Source of the DNA: Sarcophilus harrisii
Taxonomy: Eukaryota; Chordata; Mammalia; Dasyuromorphia; Dasyuridae
Assembly: GCF_902635505.1 (NCBI RefSeq)
Contig: NC_045429.1
Location: 463,715,359 to 463,779,358 of the forward strand
DNA: 64,000 nt
Direction: 5' to 3'
Under the pieces are notes generated by a model. The model had not been told where the DNA came from. It saw only the letters and a list, made by a program, of their open reading frames with translations, and ran no database searches. Below are positions 24,170-37,705 of this stretch, piece after piece. Made by a program: the position numbers and the translations under genes. The first letter of the stretch is position 1, and each line of letters opens with the position of its first letter.

Positions 24170-24335
24170 TCTCATAGGATTTGGAATTGAAAAGGATTAC
24201 TGAAGTCATTTAGTTCAACCCCCTTTCTTTTACAAATAAGGATATACATAGTGGCTGCAAGAAATAAATGGCTTCCCAAAGTCATTATGATCAAGACATA
24301 ATTTCAACTCAAGTCCTCTGATTCTAGACTTGATG
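24170..24335 (+). mobile_element. MIR/THER-like SINE
   Basis: 'tttggaattgaaaaggattactgaagtcatttagttcaacccc' through 'gacataatttcaactcaagtcctctgattctag' follows the MIR3/THER order. Confidence 0.5.
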
Positions 24336-26266
24336 ATATTTTTGCTATCTCATGCATGGGTTCTTGGAACCCATGGATATTAAAGGACCTGGAGAACTCC
24401 AGTATATTAAGTAAATTCTCTTTGGAGAATTTTGGGAAAGGCATCAAGTTGAATCATGCAGGATGAAAAAGCAAGCAAGTATGAGGACCTGCATTGGTAG
24501 GAAGAGTACCCATATCAGCAGTGAGGTTCACTATGGATTCACTGAAATGTTACCATTCTAAGAATGTGATCATGGTATGAAAGTTTGTGTCCCCAGAATG
24601 GGATCAGAAGGACCTGGGGAGGCAGCCTCCTCAGACACTTATTGTGATGTGACCTCGAAAAAATTACTTCACTTCTCCACGCCTCGCTTCCCTCTTCCAC
24701 AGAATGAGAACTCTAAGTTCTTCTCTAGCTCTACATCTGCCCTCCTGTGGTCTACATTAAGCTGGTTTGTAACCCCAGCATTACACTTGAGGATGAGGGG
24801 AACACAACTATAATCCATAGAGTTTAGATAGTACGCCCACCAGTGCCATATTACTCACACTAATTGACTTCAGTAGACAAATTATGCCATTTGGAACCAG
24901 GAATTTGTTCACTATTAAACTTGCTGAAAACTTGGTAGAATCACTTAGAGGGAGCAAATTATCTATACCATGTCTTAGTGGATCACAAGACTCAGCTTTA
25001 CTTCAAGAAAATCCAGCCTTTATCAGATAGTCCTGGTCTGTGACCATTATTATTTTCATGAGTTTTTTTTCAGGTGATTCATGTGCTTGGAATAAGTAAA
25101 TGCTAATGTATTATAACGACTTGATCTTAGCAAGAACTCTACAAACAAGCTACTATGCTGCAGTGGGGATGCATTGTGGATACAGCCGGATTCTCGGTTA
25201 GCCAGACACTTGGGAAAGATGGAGGGAACCAAGCATTTAGCTCACCAGCCCCAGAATCGAGCCTCATACTTTGGGCCAGGGGGACCAAAGAATGATGGAG
25301 TTGTATAAAGAGAAGAAAAAGTATCCTTTCTTGTCAGAAGATACTGACGGCTCTCATGAAGTTTTGCGGGCACCTTCAGTTGTACACAAAGAACAACTAA
25401 GACCAAGTGAACCATTAGGGCTCGAGAAGGCTTAGGGATCCATCCCAGGCCTTCTCTGGCCTGGAAATTCCCCTTTGCATCTCTTGATAGAGCTCTGACT
25501 CTGGCGAGGGCAGCCAGGATGATCACCCTAACCTCTCTAGCCAGAGCACCTTTTGTGCTGAGGCAAAGCTTCATACCTGCTGGAGGGCAGCCTTTCATTA
25601 TGGAATCAGTCCGTCATGATCCAATCTTCCAGGCACAGCCTTGGCCAGCTTTCTGATGTGGCCACAGGTAATGTGGAGGGCTCTCCACTGCATTGAAAAC
25701 ACATAGTCTGGCCAGCTCTTTCATTCCCTGGTGCTCAAGGGTCAGAAAAAGATAGACCTGAATGGCCCCCTCTGAGCCATCAAGCCCAACCTTTGATTTA
25801 CAAGTGAGGGAACTGAGGCTGAGAGGAGTAAATCGCTTTGCCCAAGCCCATACATCTGGCAAGTGTCCAAGCTGGGTTTTAATCCAAGTCTAACCCTTCA
25901 TTCACCATACCATGCAATCTCTAGCTGAAGAATTGTGTATCAAAGACTGTTCAACTCAGTGCAAATCACTTGTCATTTATCCCCCAACGTGCTATTTTTC
26001 AAGTTGACTTTCCCCTTAATTAACTTGCCCACTGATATGACACGACAGCATTAGCTCCTGGGGGCACCCTCCCATCCTGTCATGAAATGAGGAGCCTTCT
26101 CTTGCTTCTGAGGAATGGCTGGTATCTTTTGGGGTGGAACAGCTCTAAGCTCTGGATTCTGGGGCCTGGAGCTGATAGCCATGGCAGCAGGGGAGCAGGA
26201 GGGGGAGGAGAGGAAGGAGTGGGAGCTCTTCTTTGCAGCTGTTTAGAACATGGCCGTGCAATTATT

Positions 26267-26338
26267 CAATTATTTGGCCAGCTTTGGGACAGCTGTCAGC
26301 CTCAATTATTTGGCCAACTTCAGGACAGCTGTCAGCTC
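26267..26338 (+). repeat. Two-copy 36-bp tandem duplication
   Basis: Units at 26267-26302 and 26303-26338, differing at few positions. Each holds caattatttggcca and ggacagctgtcag; a partial third start (gcaattatt) precedes them. Confidence 0.85.
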
Positions 26339-27824
26339 TTCAATACCCCCCACATTTGCTCATAATCATAATTAGCCTGAGCCACGGGAGCCCCAATAAG
26401 TAGAGGAGGGGGTGACCACCACTCAGGGGCTCTAATCAACTATGATTCTCTAGCCTTCCAAGGTCTCACTTCCACAGATTGTTTCATGGAGAACAGACCT
26501 AGAATAAGGAACTTCAATGTTTGCAAATGTTTACCTCCTTTCTTCAAGTACAGCCACCACACCCCTCCCTACCTTGTGTTCCCCCTTCTTCAGGAGGCCT
26601 TTACCAGGCCCTAGCTGCTAGTGCCGCCCTCTTCCTGCATCTACTCGGAATCTTGTCGAGACTTGGAGCTGTGCTCTCTCCCTCAGAGTGCAAGCTCCCC
26701 GAGGGCAGAGGCTTCCTTTGCCTTTTCTTGGTTTCTCCGTGCTTGACACTGAGAATGCTTGCTGATCGATGGCTTTTGGCCAGTGTCTATTATTCTCCCA
26801 TAACCAGGTGTGTTTGAGCCCTTTAACATGGAGGGGACTTGATGGCTGAGGCCCCAGAGCTGCTAATGTTTAGTCACAATATTTTCTGCCAACTCCAGTT
26901 TCTAAAGCTAGAATTTAGAGTTAGAAGGGACCCTAGAAATGTCCTAATCCAAGCTCCTCATTTGGAATATTGGGAAACTGAGGACCAGAGAGTTGAAGGC
27001 CACACACTTGATGGTAAGAAATAACAGATCTCCCAATACTCAGCCTAATGTGGTTCCTCCAGCACCACAGTGCCTTGTGCCCATTTCCTTCACTTATTAG
27101 CAGACCCTGATTACCCTGTGTCAGCTGCGAGATTGAGATCTCACAGAATGACAGCCGGAGAGGCTTCTGGCCCCATTCTGCCCACCCCTCATTGTACACA
27201 GAAAGGAACAGATGCTTCAGGACCCCATGGTGATGGAGCCCAGCTCCAAACTTGGGCCTCCTTTTCCACCATCCCCTTTAGCCTCCTCTGAGCTCCCGAG
27301 GCCTTGTTTCCTGGAGTAGCTGGAGTAGCTCATGTTTCCGGTGCCCTCCAGGGCTGACATTCTGTGGTGTCCCATCTTCTGGCCTTGCTCAGACTGCCAG
27401 TCCTGCCACACACCCTCTCCAATCGACTCCTGCATCGCCAAGTACAGATAATGCACCGGTAAAACTAGCACCAAGGACAGAGACCACTACTCTTCTCTGT
27501 GTGTGTCCAGACTACCCTTCCCTCCCTTCATTCATTTACCTCCCACCTAGACTTTTGTAATGGCCTCCTATGACCTTCCTGCCTTTAACCATTCCCTTCC
27601 CAACCCATCCTCCACCCAAATGACCCTGTTGTCCCCTGCTCAAGATGCTTCCGTGGCTCCGGCGAAGGTCCTGTGGGCAAATAGAAATGACTTACCTGCT
27701 GCTCCCCTTCCTACGCTCAGTGTTTAGGCAGCCTGGATAACTACCTGTCCCTGGTCTGGCGATAGTGTGCTGCATCCCCTCAGCAAAATGCAAGCTGCTT
27801 GGGGGCGGGGTGCCTGTATCTGGA

Positions 27825-28035
27825 AGCAAAGAAGGAAGCAAGGGAGCATTTGATAAGCCCCTACTATGTGCCAGGCACTGGACAGAGTGCTTTGTACAGA
27901 TCATCTCATTTGATCTCACAACAAATGGGATCAGACGGGAGGGGGGACTATTCTAATGTCCATTTTATAACTGAAACTGGGGCAGACAAAAGTTAAAGGA
28001 GAAGGTTACACATCTAGGAAGTGTCTTAGAGTCTC
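27825..28035 (+). mobile_element. MIR/THER-like SINE
   Basis: 'cccctactatgtgccaggcactggacagagtgctttgtacagatcatctcatttgatc' through 'ttataactgaaactggggcag' and 'acacatctaggaagtgtctta' is a nearly full THER/MIR3-type unit. Confidence 0.65.
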
Positions 28036-28394
28036 AAAGACCTGAGTTCAAATCCAACCTAAGTCCAGCCTCTCTTCACTGCAGCCCTAGCAGACCACAA
28101 CAAGTGTCTTATCCAAAGGGGTAGGGATGGACCTGCAATTTCCTTAGGGCAGGGAACTTCTGAATGAGAGAATCCCTGTACCCGTGCAGGCTGTCATCTC
28201 CTCTGCAACTTGCGCTCTTGCCTAGCACTGAGAAGCTGAGTACTTTGCCAGGGTCACACAGTGGGTATGTTGGGCCAGAGGGAAAACTTGAACTCGGGTC
28301 TCACACCCAGTAGAGATCTGGCACATTTGTATTGAAATGAAATGGCTTGAAGTTGATACCTATCGATCAATGAATACACAAGCAGTTAAAAGGG

Positions 28395-28565
28395 ACGATG
28401 GCTCATGACCTGGGTGTCAGGAAAACCCTGAGTTCTACTGCAGCCTCTGACTCTTCACTGACCATGTGACCCTGGGCAAGGCACCCGAATGTTTCTCGGT
28501 TTCAGCTTCCTCTGTGAAATGAGAAGCTTGGGTTCGAAGGCTTCCGAGGCTCCTTCCGGCTCCCC
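28395..28565 (+). mobile_element. MIR-type SINE
   Basis: 'gacctgggtgtcaggaaaaccctgagttctactgcagcctctgac' with 'catgtgaccctgggcaaggcacccgaatgtttctcggtttcagcttcctctgtgaaatgag'. Confidence 0.65.
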
Positions 28566-31124
28566 ACCTGGGATCCCATGAACCTATGTTCATTGTAAGG
28601 CAAGCTGGGTGCTGGCAAGACCATTCTTTCCATTTTAGAGGTGAAGAAATGGAAGCTTTGAAGAGGTCAGTGAGCCAAGGCGGCAACCGCGGGAGGGGAG
28701 CTTGGTCTCCCAACCCAGGCTCTCGCCGAGGCCACGGCCTGTCTGCCTTGACAGCAAGGACAGTCTGCTTGTGAAGACAGACTGCCCGGCTTGGGGAGCG
28801 GTACAAGAGCAGGCTCGGCCAGCCCACACGTCACATGCCGTGAAGCCCAGCCCCGTGGCAAAAAACCCGTCCCCGTGGCATGTGGCTGTGATGTGAGAAT
28901 TGCCAAGGGCCTCCACTTAAGCCCCTGGAAAGCTGGGAGCTGGTTCCCGATCATGTTCCCCTGGCTAAGAGCCGAGCCATTACCTCGCTCCCTTTCCGTG
29001 GGAATGACTGTCACTTCAGCCCCTTCTTCTGAACAATTCCTTATGGAATTAATTTCCTTGAGGCATTTTCAGTCCTTAAGACAGAAAAACAAACTCGACT
29101 TCAAATCCAAGAAAGCCAGCCAAGCCAGCTGCTCCCGAGGGAGAGGGGGCTGGCGGGGAAGCTTCGTACGAAGGCAAGCGCCTTTGCAGAGATCTCCCAG
29201 AACGCCAACCAGTGCCCTCGTCCTTGTCGTCTCCGGGACTCATGGGGGCAGGAGGTCTGGCCAGGGGCAGCCCCGGTGCCATTGACTCCAGCTACGAGGG
29301 GCTGGAGCACTCTTGGAGCCCTGGGACACTCAGCTCCCTAGTTCCTGCCTCCTGGGAGTCCTGTTGGACACCCACACCTGAAGTCCCCGTTCCTGGCCTG
29401 AGTAGGAGCTTTTAAGTGCCTGACCGCTACAAACTTGAGCCAAGCCTCCAGAGCAGGACAAAGACACGTTCATAAAAGATGTGGAGATGGTAGCGCCCCA
29501 AAGCAGGGCTCCGAGGATCCCCAATATCCCACGAAGTGCCTGGCACACGGTATCGCCCAGCGAGGCTTTTTGATGGCTTGATTAGCAGCGAGCTGCTCCT
29601 CCTCCCCGGGGGCAAATGCTGGATGGTCCCCGGCACCTCCCAGGAACGTTGGCTGCAGTTTGTGAGAACAGACGCGCAGCTTTGCGAATGCAGCAGGATG
29701 CATCCCATGAAGCTGCAGGAGTCCACTAGGACCTTCGGATAACGCAGGTAAAAGGCACGAGGCAGGGGAGGACAAGTGGGCGACGTTGCCCAAGATGGAT
29801 GTTTCTTAGAATTTCCCAAATGGCTTCCAAGGAACTGCTGTGGTTGCAAGTCTGAGGAAAAGGAGTGGGTCATAACACTGGGTCCGACTTGTCCTTGGGG
29901 GTAATGGGGGGCTGATCTTTGGAGATGAATAAGTAAAAAGGCAGAGTGAGTTTAATCCCTTTTGTAAATCAGGCCTAAATCCAAAGCTGAAGTAAAGGAT
30001 AGAAAGCACCTTGGAAAGAGGCTGAGTTGGACCCTGGACGCCCTCCTCTCTCAGTAGTGGGAAATGGTCCCTGCTCCCAGCCCCAAGCTCTGGCCTCCAC
30101 TTATTCCCAGCACTCCCAGGGCTGAGTCCAGCCTCCCCGGAGGCTCACAGAGCCAGGGACAAGACAAGGTGGCTTCCACATTTTGGGCTCGAGCAATGCT
30201 TACGGAGCGGGGTGGGGTGAAGGGCTGATGCCTTTGGCTGGAGAGCACCAGCATGGCTCCAAGGAAGCGGCAAAATCAGAGATCCCAGGCTGATCCTGCC
30301 TCTTTCTCCCTCCATTGGGTGAATCTTGATGGCCTCATCTCTACAATGGGACTGAATCTTCCAGCCTCCCTGCCTCTGCTCTGGGTCACAGCAAAGAAAT
30401 TAAAGAAAACAAATGAGTCCCAAAGGCCGGGGCTGACCTGTAATTCATAATCTTCGGTCCACGGATGTCTCGGCCCCTTCCTTTTCCCAAACGTGGTCGC
30501 CCGCCCCTTTCAGACCCAGAAGGAGGCCGCTCCGGCTGGCATTCGACAGGGTCTCCCAGACACCATGATTTGGGTGCCAGGATCAGTAAGAAAAGCACAG
30601 TGGTACAAGTGAGGCACAAGTCCCTCCTCCCCGTCACAGTCCAGGTCATCTGCTGCCAGCTCATGATGACAGAAGTCAATCAACGAATGGTTCTTGATCA
30701 CCAAGGACATGCAAAGCATTGTGGGGACACAGAGGAGAAATGTAAACCCATGTGTATGTAGACATATACATATACACACGTGTACAGACGCATCCGTATA
30801 TTGGAATAAAAGGGCAATACGATGGCGTGTGGACAGAGAGCTGGTCTTGAGGCCACAAGGGACTATTCTAGCCCTGCCTGAGCCCCTTCTGACAGGCCTG
30901 GGTGATCCGGGGCGCATCACTAATTCCCCAAGCTCCACACAACTCTCTAAGACTACATAGAGAGGTCCCAACCAGCACTGGAGGATGGGAGTTCCTTACC
31001 CCGGAGTTCCTTGTACCAATGAGATCCCCCATCCACTCCCCAGCCCTGGGGCTGCCCACTGATGAGAGGCAGACAGTCATTCCCCGGCTTGGCTGCCTGG
31101 AAGTGCTGTAAGAAATGCTACCAG

Positions 31125-31326
31125 ACACGATAATTGTGGAAATCTGGGCGCATATATTGGATCTACATATATTTTAGCATGTTTAACAATATTGGGCTAC
31201 TTGCCATCTAGGGGAGGGCGTGGGGGAATGGGGGAAAATAGGATTTTGCAAGGGCTAATGTTGAAGAATTGTCCATGCACATCTTTTGAAAAATAAAAAG
31301 CTTTAATAACAATAATAATAATAAAA
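31125..31326 (+). mobile_element. L1 3' UTR and tail
   Basis: 'tattttagcatgtttaacaatattgggctacttgccatctaggggaggg' at 31169-31217, 'ttttgcaagggctaatgttgaagaattgtccatgca' and 'aataaaaagctttaataacaataataataataaaag' are the characteristic end of a marsupial L1 3' UTR, with AATAAA at about 31290. It is a strongly 5'-truncated copy. Confidence 0.8.
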
Positions 31327-32844
31327 GAAACACCATCAGAGCCTCCTTTCTCTGGGGCCTTCCTCTCGTGGGGTCCTTTATCGTCATCACAAGCTCGTGG
31401 AGCGTGAGCAGCGGTCAAAGACGCTGAGAAGATGCAGGAGACAGTGGGAGCCCTGTCCAAGCGTGGGAAGGACTGTCGTGAGCAAGAGCGCAGATCCACT
31501 CAGCCCGTGCTCTGGGGAGCTGTCCCAAAGAGGCGGGTTTGGGCCCGATGGAGGAAAGCTTGTTATTGTGGCTGTCCAGTGAAGACGCTCTCTCCTTCCC
31601 GGGAGCCCTCCTGGCAGAGGCCGGGGGATCAGAAGGGGGGATCGTGCCATCGGCCCAGTTCGACCCCGACACCTCGGAGGTCCCTTTTCTGGGGTTCCAG
31701 AATCCCAGAGCCCCCGGGGATGCAGGAGATCCCAACCCCAAACACTGCCCCCGTTCACACCCTGGATCAATGACGGGGGGCTTCTTACACACGGCCGGGG
31801 CCTCTTTGGAAGCTGTGCCAGCTGCCCCCCAGACCCTCACGGGCCCAGAGCGAGCATGAGAGCGCTGACTCGTGGACTTGCTTCGGCCGAAGGTCTCGGA
31901 GGTCCCAGAGCCCCAACAAGAGAAGCCTCCTTGAGAAAAGCCGCCTCCGCCAGCCAACAGGCAGATGACCGAGAAGTCGGGGCAGAAAGAGCTGCTGCTC
32001 CTGGCCAAGGCTTGGCGGCGCCAGCCGGCCCATATTCATAACAAATGGGGCCCGTAAAAAACTGTAATCAGTTAATGGACTACAGGACATGGCTTGACAT
32101 TAAATCAATGGGCAGGGGCCCGAGGAGTCAATGGAGTGTCTCTGCATGAAATATAAATTCAGCGAGGGGGAGCCACGATCGATGGGAGCAGAAGCAGATC
32201 AGCGGCCCCAGGCTTTCTTCTCGGCTGTCTGATTTACAAGGCCTGGGCGGGGGTGGGGGGACCTCGCCCCACAGCCTCGCAGCCATGTCTGGGTGGGACC
32301 GGACAGTGTGCAGACCACGGGGGAGACTCAGAGAAATCGGGCCCCGGAAAACAGGGATGAGCTGGTGTATTCGCCGCTAGCCCCCACAGCCCCGGAACTT
32401 GGGACCTCAGTCTTTGTCCAGCTGCACTTTTCCCTCTAACAGTGTCCACTCAAAGCAGAGGAGGAGGCTCGCTGCTGTCGGACGCTCCCAGCCCCCAGAG
32501 GGGCCCCTCCATCCCTGGGCCGGCCTCTGCAGGCCTTAGCCACGGTGATGAGGATGGCATCACCTAGTGTTCAAACGGCTCATTACAGCTCCCCTGAACG
32601 CACTCAGTCCAGTCAGACCCTCCCGGCCTCTGGCCTGGACCATGGAGAGAGCTTCCTGCTCCCTCTGCCTCCCGCCCACCTCTCCCCTCTCCAGCCCATC
32701 CCCCACTCAGCTTTTTTTTCCCTTTCAGGTTCAGCTAGAAGTTACTTGGTTCATGAAGCCCCCCAGTGGCTCAAGCTTCCCCCCTCCTCAAATTCCCTTG
32801 GACTCCTTGGACCCCAGCTCTTTGAGGGCAGGGCTGTGTTCTGT

Positions 32845-33830
32845 CTTTTTATTTTCAAAATATACATATGGATAATTTTTGACATTCATCCCTACAAAAC
32901 CCTTTGTTCTAATTTCCCCCCACCCCCCTTGGCAAGTAATCCAATACAAGTTAAACATGGGCAGTTCCTCCATACATATTTCCTGCTGCACAAGAAAAAG
33001 CAGATCAAAAAGGGAAAAATGAGAAAAAACAAAATGCAAACAAACAACAGAGTGCGAATGCTGTGGTGTGAGCCACACTCAGTTCCCAGTTCTCTCTCTG
33101 CGAGTGGATGGCTCTCTTCATCACTAGGTCACTGCAACTGGGCTCAGTCTTCTCCTTGTTGAAGAGAGCCCCGTCCCTCAGAACTGATCATCATATAGTC
33201 TTGTTGTTGCTGTGTGTGATGATCTCCTGGTCCTGCTCATTTCCCTCAGCATCAGTTCCTGTCGGTCTCTTCAGCCTTTCAGGAATCCTCCTGCCGGTCA
33301 TTTCTTACTGAACAATAATATTCCATAACATTCATATACCACAATCTATTCAGCCATTCTCCATGATGGACAGCCACTCAGGTTCCAGTTTCTGGCCACT
33401 ACAAAGAGACCTGCCACAAATGTTTTTGCACATGTGGGTCCCTCTCTTTCCTTTAAGATCTCTTTGAGATATAAGCCCAGTAGATCAAAGGGGATGCACA
33501 GTTTGATCATTTTGGGGGCATAGTTCCAAATTGCTCTCCAGAATGGCTGGATGTGTTCACAACTCCACCCACAATGCATCAGTGTCCCAGTTTTCCCGCA
33601 TCCCCTCCAACATTCACCATTATCTTTTCCCATCATCTTAGCCAGTCTGACAGATGTGTAGTGGTACCTCAGAGTTGTCTTACTTTGCATTTCTCTGATC
33701 AATAGTGACTTGGAGCTTCTTTTCATAGGGTTAGAAATAGTTTCAATTTCTTTATCTGAAAATTGTTCATATCCTTTGACCATTTATCAATTGGAGAATG
33801 GCTTGAATTCTTATAAATGAGAGTCAGTTC
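32845..33830 (-). mobile_element. L1 fragment, antisense (3' UTR and ORF2 C-terminus)
   Basis: The 3' UTR lies at 32845-33180. The minus-strand frame 33346-33783 encodes ORF2 C-terminal motifs (KRSSKSLLIREMQSKTTLRY, CWRGCGKTGTLMHCGW, FWRAIWNYAPKMIKLCIPFD) with a small deletion after IPFD. The A-rich tail end is short. It is of intermediate age: frames are still long but damaged. Confidence 0.87.
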
Positions 33831-36800
33831 ACTCCTGGTGGTCTCTTCCTGCTCTGCAGGTGTCTTGTGAGGACCTCGCTAAGTTCCTTTCTACTCCCCC
33901 ATTGCTGTGAAAGATCCTTGAGGCCGGTTTTGCGGGGTTTCCTCTCTCTGTATCCCCACCTAGCACCCAGCAGACAGGGCTTAATTAATGCTTGTTGGCT
34001 GATTGAAAATGAATGAGGTGATTGAGGGGGTTGCTGACAATGATTGTCAGGGTGGAATGGGGAAGGGCAGTTTTCTTTCCGGTTTCACGAGCATTTATTA
34101 AACAGCGGCCCGTGCAAAGCCCTTTACCCGGAGCTGGAAAACAACCAGATGGAACAGAACCTGGTGCCCGAATTCAGGGAGCTTGCAGCCCAGGATGACT
34201 GTTGGGAACCAATTCCAGCCTGAAGGACAAGGCGGCTGGAATGAGGGGACGGCCCTCAGGGTCCCAGAGCCAATGAACTCCCTTTGCCTTTTCTCAACTG
34301 GAAGAGGGAGGGAGTGAAGCAAGTGGATGGGAGGGCCTTGTCTCCTGGGGCTGGGGTGGGAGGCGCCGATAACTGCTGTCACTCAGGGCCTCTGTGGGCA
34401 GATTTATCCCGGCCAGTTATCTCTGACAGCCCATGTATAATGAGGGCTTCTGTAGGAAATAAATTAGGAGAGAAAGCAGCATGGTGTGAGGGAAGGAACC
34501 GTCATTTGGAATCCGAGGGCTGAGCTCCAGGCCCGGGAAAGGCCTCAGGGAGACCCAGCTCTGGGGAGGGGACGGGAACAGAGGCAGAAAAACGAGGGTC
34601 TGCACTGTCCCCAAAAGTATCCAACACAGAAGCCCCCCTTTGGCCACCTCTCTTATGCTCCAGGGAAGGGTAATTTGTGAAAGGAGGTTCCCAGGCACCT
34701 GGATCACCTGTCCAGGCTGCCCCAAACCTTCCCAAGACTGCCTCCCTCCCCTCTTTTTTGTTCCTCCCTCTGGAGGCAGTAATCGCCCCTCACAGTAGGA
34801 ACTCATGGAGGGGGGGCATATGTTTGCACACCCGGACAGAAGCTGGGGGGGGGGAGCCCTGACCGCTTGCTCAGGGGAGGGGATCGTGGAGCCCCAGGGA
34901 GGGGAAGCTCAGACCCAGCCTTGAGCCAGAGGAGTTTTGTGGATGGGTGGGCTTGGGTGCAAACACTCCTGAGTTCTGGAGTTGGAGCTTCCGACTTGGT
35001 AGCAAGAGAAGCTTTCGGGATGGCACAGTGCTCCCTGGGGGAAAAAGATTATCCACCTGGTTCCAATGTAGCATTCTCCCAGGAGAGTAAAGAAGGCGTT
35101 GGAGTCCAGGTCCGATGCAGGGCCTGGCCTTGTTCAGCCATCTCCCAGCGTGCTCCCCTTCTGCAGGAGCACGGCAGCTCTACAGCACAGCGGGACGTCT
35201 TGGGAAGACCCTGAGGGTCCCTGCGAGAAGGGGGCAGGAAGGCTTCAGGACAGGGGCTGCCCCACTAGCACTGCTTCATGGCTCCCTTCAGCCCTCAGGT
35301 TCTCACACGTTTGCTGAGAAATGAAATCAAAGCCGTCTCACCCCCAGTACCTCCACCGGACTCTGGACTTCTGTCCAGGACTTGGGGATCCTAGCACCTC
35401 CATGTGGGCTTTCCCCAAGAAGGCGGCCCCTTCACTCCAGCGACTTCCTCCTTAATGTTAGCAACAGGGATGAGGACAAAGGGAGAAGGAGAGGGGGGAG
35501 AGAGAGAGAGGCAGAGAGAGAGTATCAGATCTGCCATACAATAGCAATCCTTAAAGGTGAAAACCAAGAAGGCTTTCTCTTTTTGAAAAGTGACCTTAGA
35601 TTCATGACAAACAGCCTCCCCACAAGCCCTCCACAGCCTGTGTTTCCTTTAGTTCCTGGTCCTTCTTCCACGCCCATCAGCCCTGACCATCACATCTTTA
35701 GCAAGGAAGGTGGACATGGAGACCATGGATCTCCAGCCTCAGTGTCCTCATCTGTAAAGAGGTGGGGGAAGGCAGCCCTTCCTGCAAGGGATGACTTCTC
35801 TAGGCCCTCACAAGCCTCTGGGGGAGGTATAAATGTCAGCCGGCATTAAGGCTCACTTGGCATTAGTTGGGGCTGAGATGATTCAGAGAGGGAACAGGGA
35901 GAGGCCTCCAGGCGGCTGCCCCAGAGACAGCCGCAGGGGCATTGCCTGCTGCTGCCTTCCCCTGTGCCCTCCAGAGTGAGGAGGAAGCTCACGCCAGCCT
36001 GGGACCCACTGGTGGTATCATCTGCTGGCTGGGTGCAGCCAGAGCCTGCCTGTGGGACTGTGAGGAGGGGGAAGAGCAGGGGAGGAGACCCCAACCTGGT
36101 CTGCTGCAGGGAGCCCCCAAGCCCCAAAAGGAATGGGATGGAGAAGAGCACGGCACAAACCTGAATTCAAATCCTGCCTCCTCCTACTCTCTTCTCGATG
36201 GGGCACAGTTCTTCCTCTGTAAATAAGATGCCTGGCTCTGTCCCCTCTGAAATGGTGACTTGGGGCAGTGGAGCACCCACCGTCCTCTCCTGGAAGCCTG
36301 GAGTCCTTCCGTTGGTGGCTCCCTGTCCCCAGGCCCTGCCCCAGGGAGCTCCTGGATAAACGAGGGTGGGGGTTAGATTTCGCACTCTCCGCTCAGCACC
36401 CACCGTACCCGTTTTTACGATTAAGATAAAACTTCCCAGTCAGGGCTTCCATGTTTTGGAGCTCAGATTAATTTCACGGTAAGGCCTGAAAGCCCCCACC
36501 GGCGGTCCCACAGCTCTGTGTTCCAAAGCAGTGACAGCGTCAAACGGGAGCAGCCCTTCCCCTAATCAGAGAAATGAGGGACGAGCTGGGGCAAGAACTG
36601 GGAGGTTCCACCCGCCCCTCGTTCTGCAGGAGACCAGCTCCCCCCGCCCATTAGGTGCCAACTCATTAACACACTGGATTTTCACTGGGAGAAAGTGAGG
36701 GCAGATGCAACGTCTTCTCAGAAAAAGGATATTTTAAGATACATTTGTCCTATTAGTTAAGCCAAGGTCTCGGTTTGTGAATGTGAGAGAGCACTGGCTC

Positions 36801-37080
36801 TCAGGCCGGCCCGGGGCCTCCTCAAGGTGAAAGGCTTCGCCCAGCGCCCAATTCTCCAGGGGATCCTTGAAGTCCTGACGGGAACTGGGCCAGGAGCAGT
36901 GGCCAGGCGGAAGGGACAGTCAGTAGGCAAGAGGCCGGAGCCCAGCTCCAGAGCTGGGCCAACAGACTGGCCACGGACTCCAGGACTCCTGGGAGCAGGG
37001 AGGGACCAGAGAACATGACCCCATCCCGGCTGAAGGAGCCTCTAAAGTGTGAGGGGTGGAGGCTACCAGGCAGAGACTTT
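33831..37080. other. Intergenic stretch, no gene recognised
   Basis: Moderately GC-rich unique sequence. The purine-rich patch at 35485-35520 (gagagagag) is minor. 36410-36770 is less GC-rich and repeat-free. No coding signal with splice sites could be supported. Confidence 0.5.
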
Positions 37081-37084
37081 GTGG

Positions 37085-37395
37085 CACACTCACACACTCT
37101 CTCACACTCACACACACTCACACTCACACATTCACACACACTCACACTCACACATTCACACAATCATACACACTCACTCATATACACACTCACACTCACA
37201 GACACACACACACTCACACTCACACATTCACACACACTCACACTCACACATTCACACAATCATACACACTCACTCATATACACACTCACACAGACACACA
37301 CACACTCACACTCACACATTCACACACACACAGACACACACAGTCACTCACATACACACTCACACACACACACACTTACACACCCATACACAGGG
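37085..37395 (+). repeat. CACACT/CACACA composite microsatellite
   Basis: About 310 bases built of cacactcacactcacacattcaca blocks. The block acaatcatacacactcactcatataca occurs twice (about 37160 and 37256), about 96 bp apart, giving a higher-order repeat. Confidence 0.95.
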
Positions 37396-37564
37396 GTGTG
37401 GGGTGGTATTCTGAGGCCCGCGGGCTCCCCCTGAAACTGCCCTTCTGCTGTGCGCCTGGGCTGGGGGCCCCATGACCCCAAGTGCCAGGTCTAGCGGGCC
37501 CTGGAGACAATGCCCTTATCTCACGAGCGGACGACTCTCATGGATGGGGACCCCTTGCTGGTGG

Positions 37565-37705
37565 GGCGCAGTGGCTAGAAGTTTGGTCTGAAAGATTGAA
37601 AAACTGGGGTTCAGATCTTAGCAACTTCTATGACTCAGGGCTTCCCGCTTCCAGTCTCTGAACTTAGGTTTGCCTGTCTGAAAAGTGGAGACAACAGTGT
37701 TCAAC
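37565..37705 (+). mobile_element. MIR-type SINE relic
   Basis: 'gcgcagtggctagaagtttggtctgaaag', 'ggggttcagatcttagcaacttctatgac' and 'gtctgaaaagtggagacaacag' keep the MIR order at low identity. Confidence 0.45.

Larger units (their letters stand above)
24336..31124. other. Intergenic stretch, no gene recognised
   Basis: Unique sequence with scattered SINE/L2 relics (25800-25900, 26900-27010, 27830-28030, 28395-28565). 26030-26370 and 28880-29110 are repeat-free with TAAT/ATTA-rich motifs and look like candidate conserved non-coding blocks. Confidence 0.5.

Noticed and set aside
37015-37475. Three overlapping plus-strand frames rich in His/Thr/Ser
   Set aside because: They arise from the CACACT/CACACA microsatellite.
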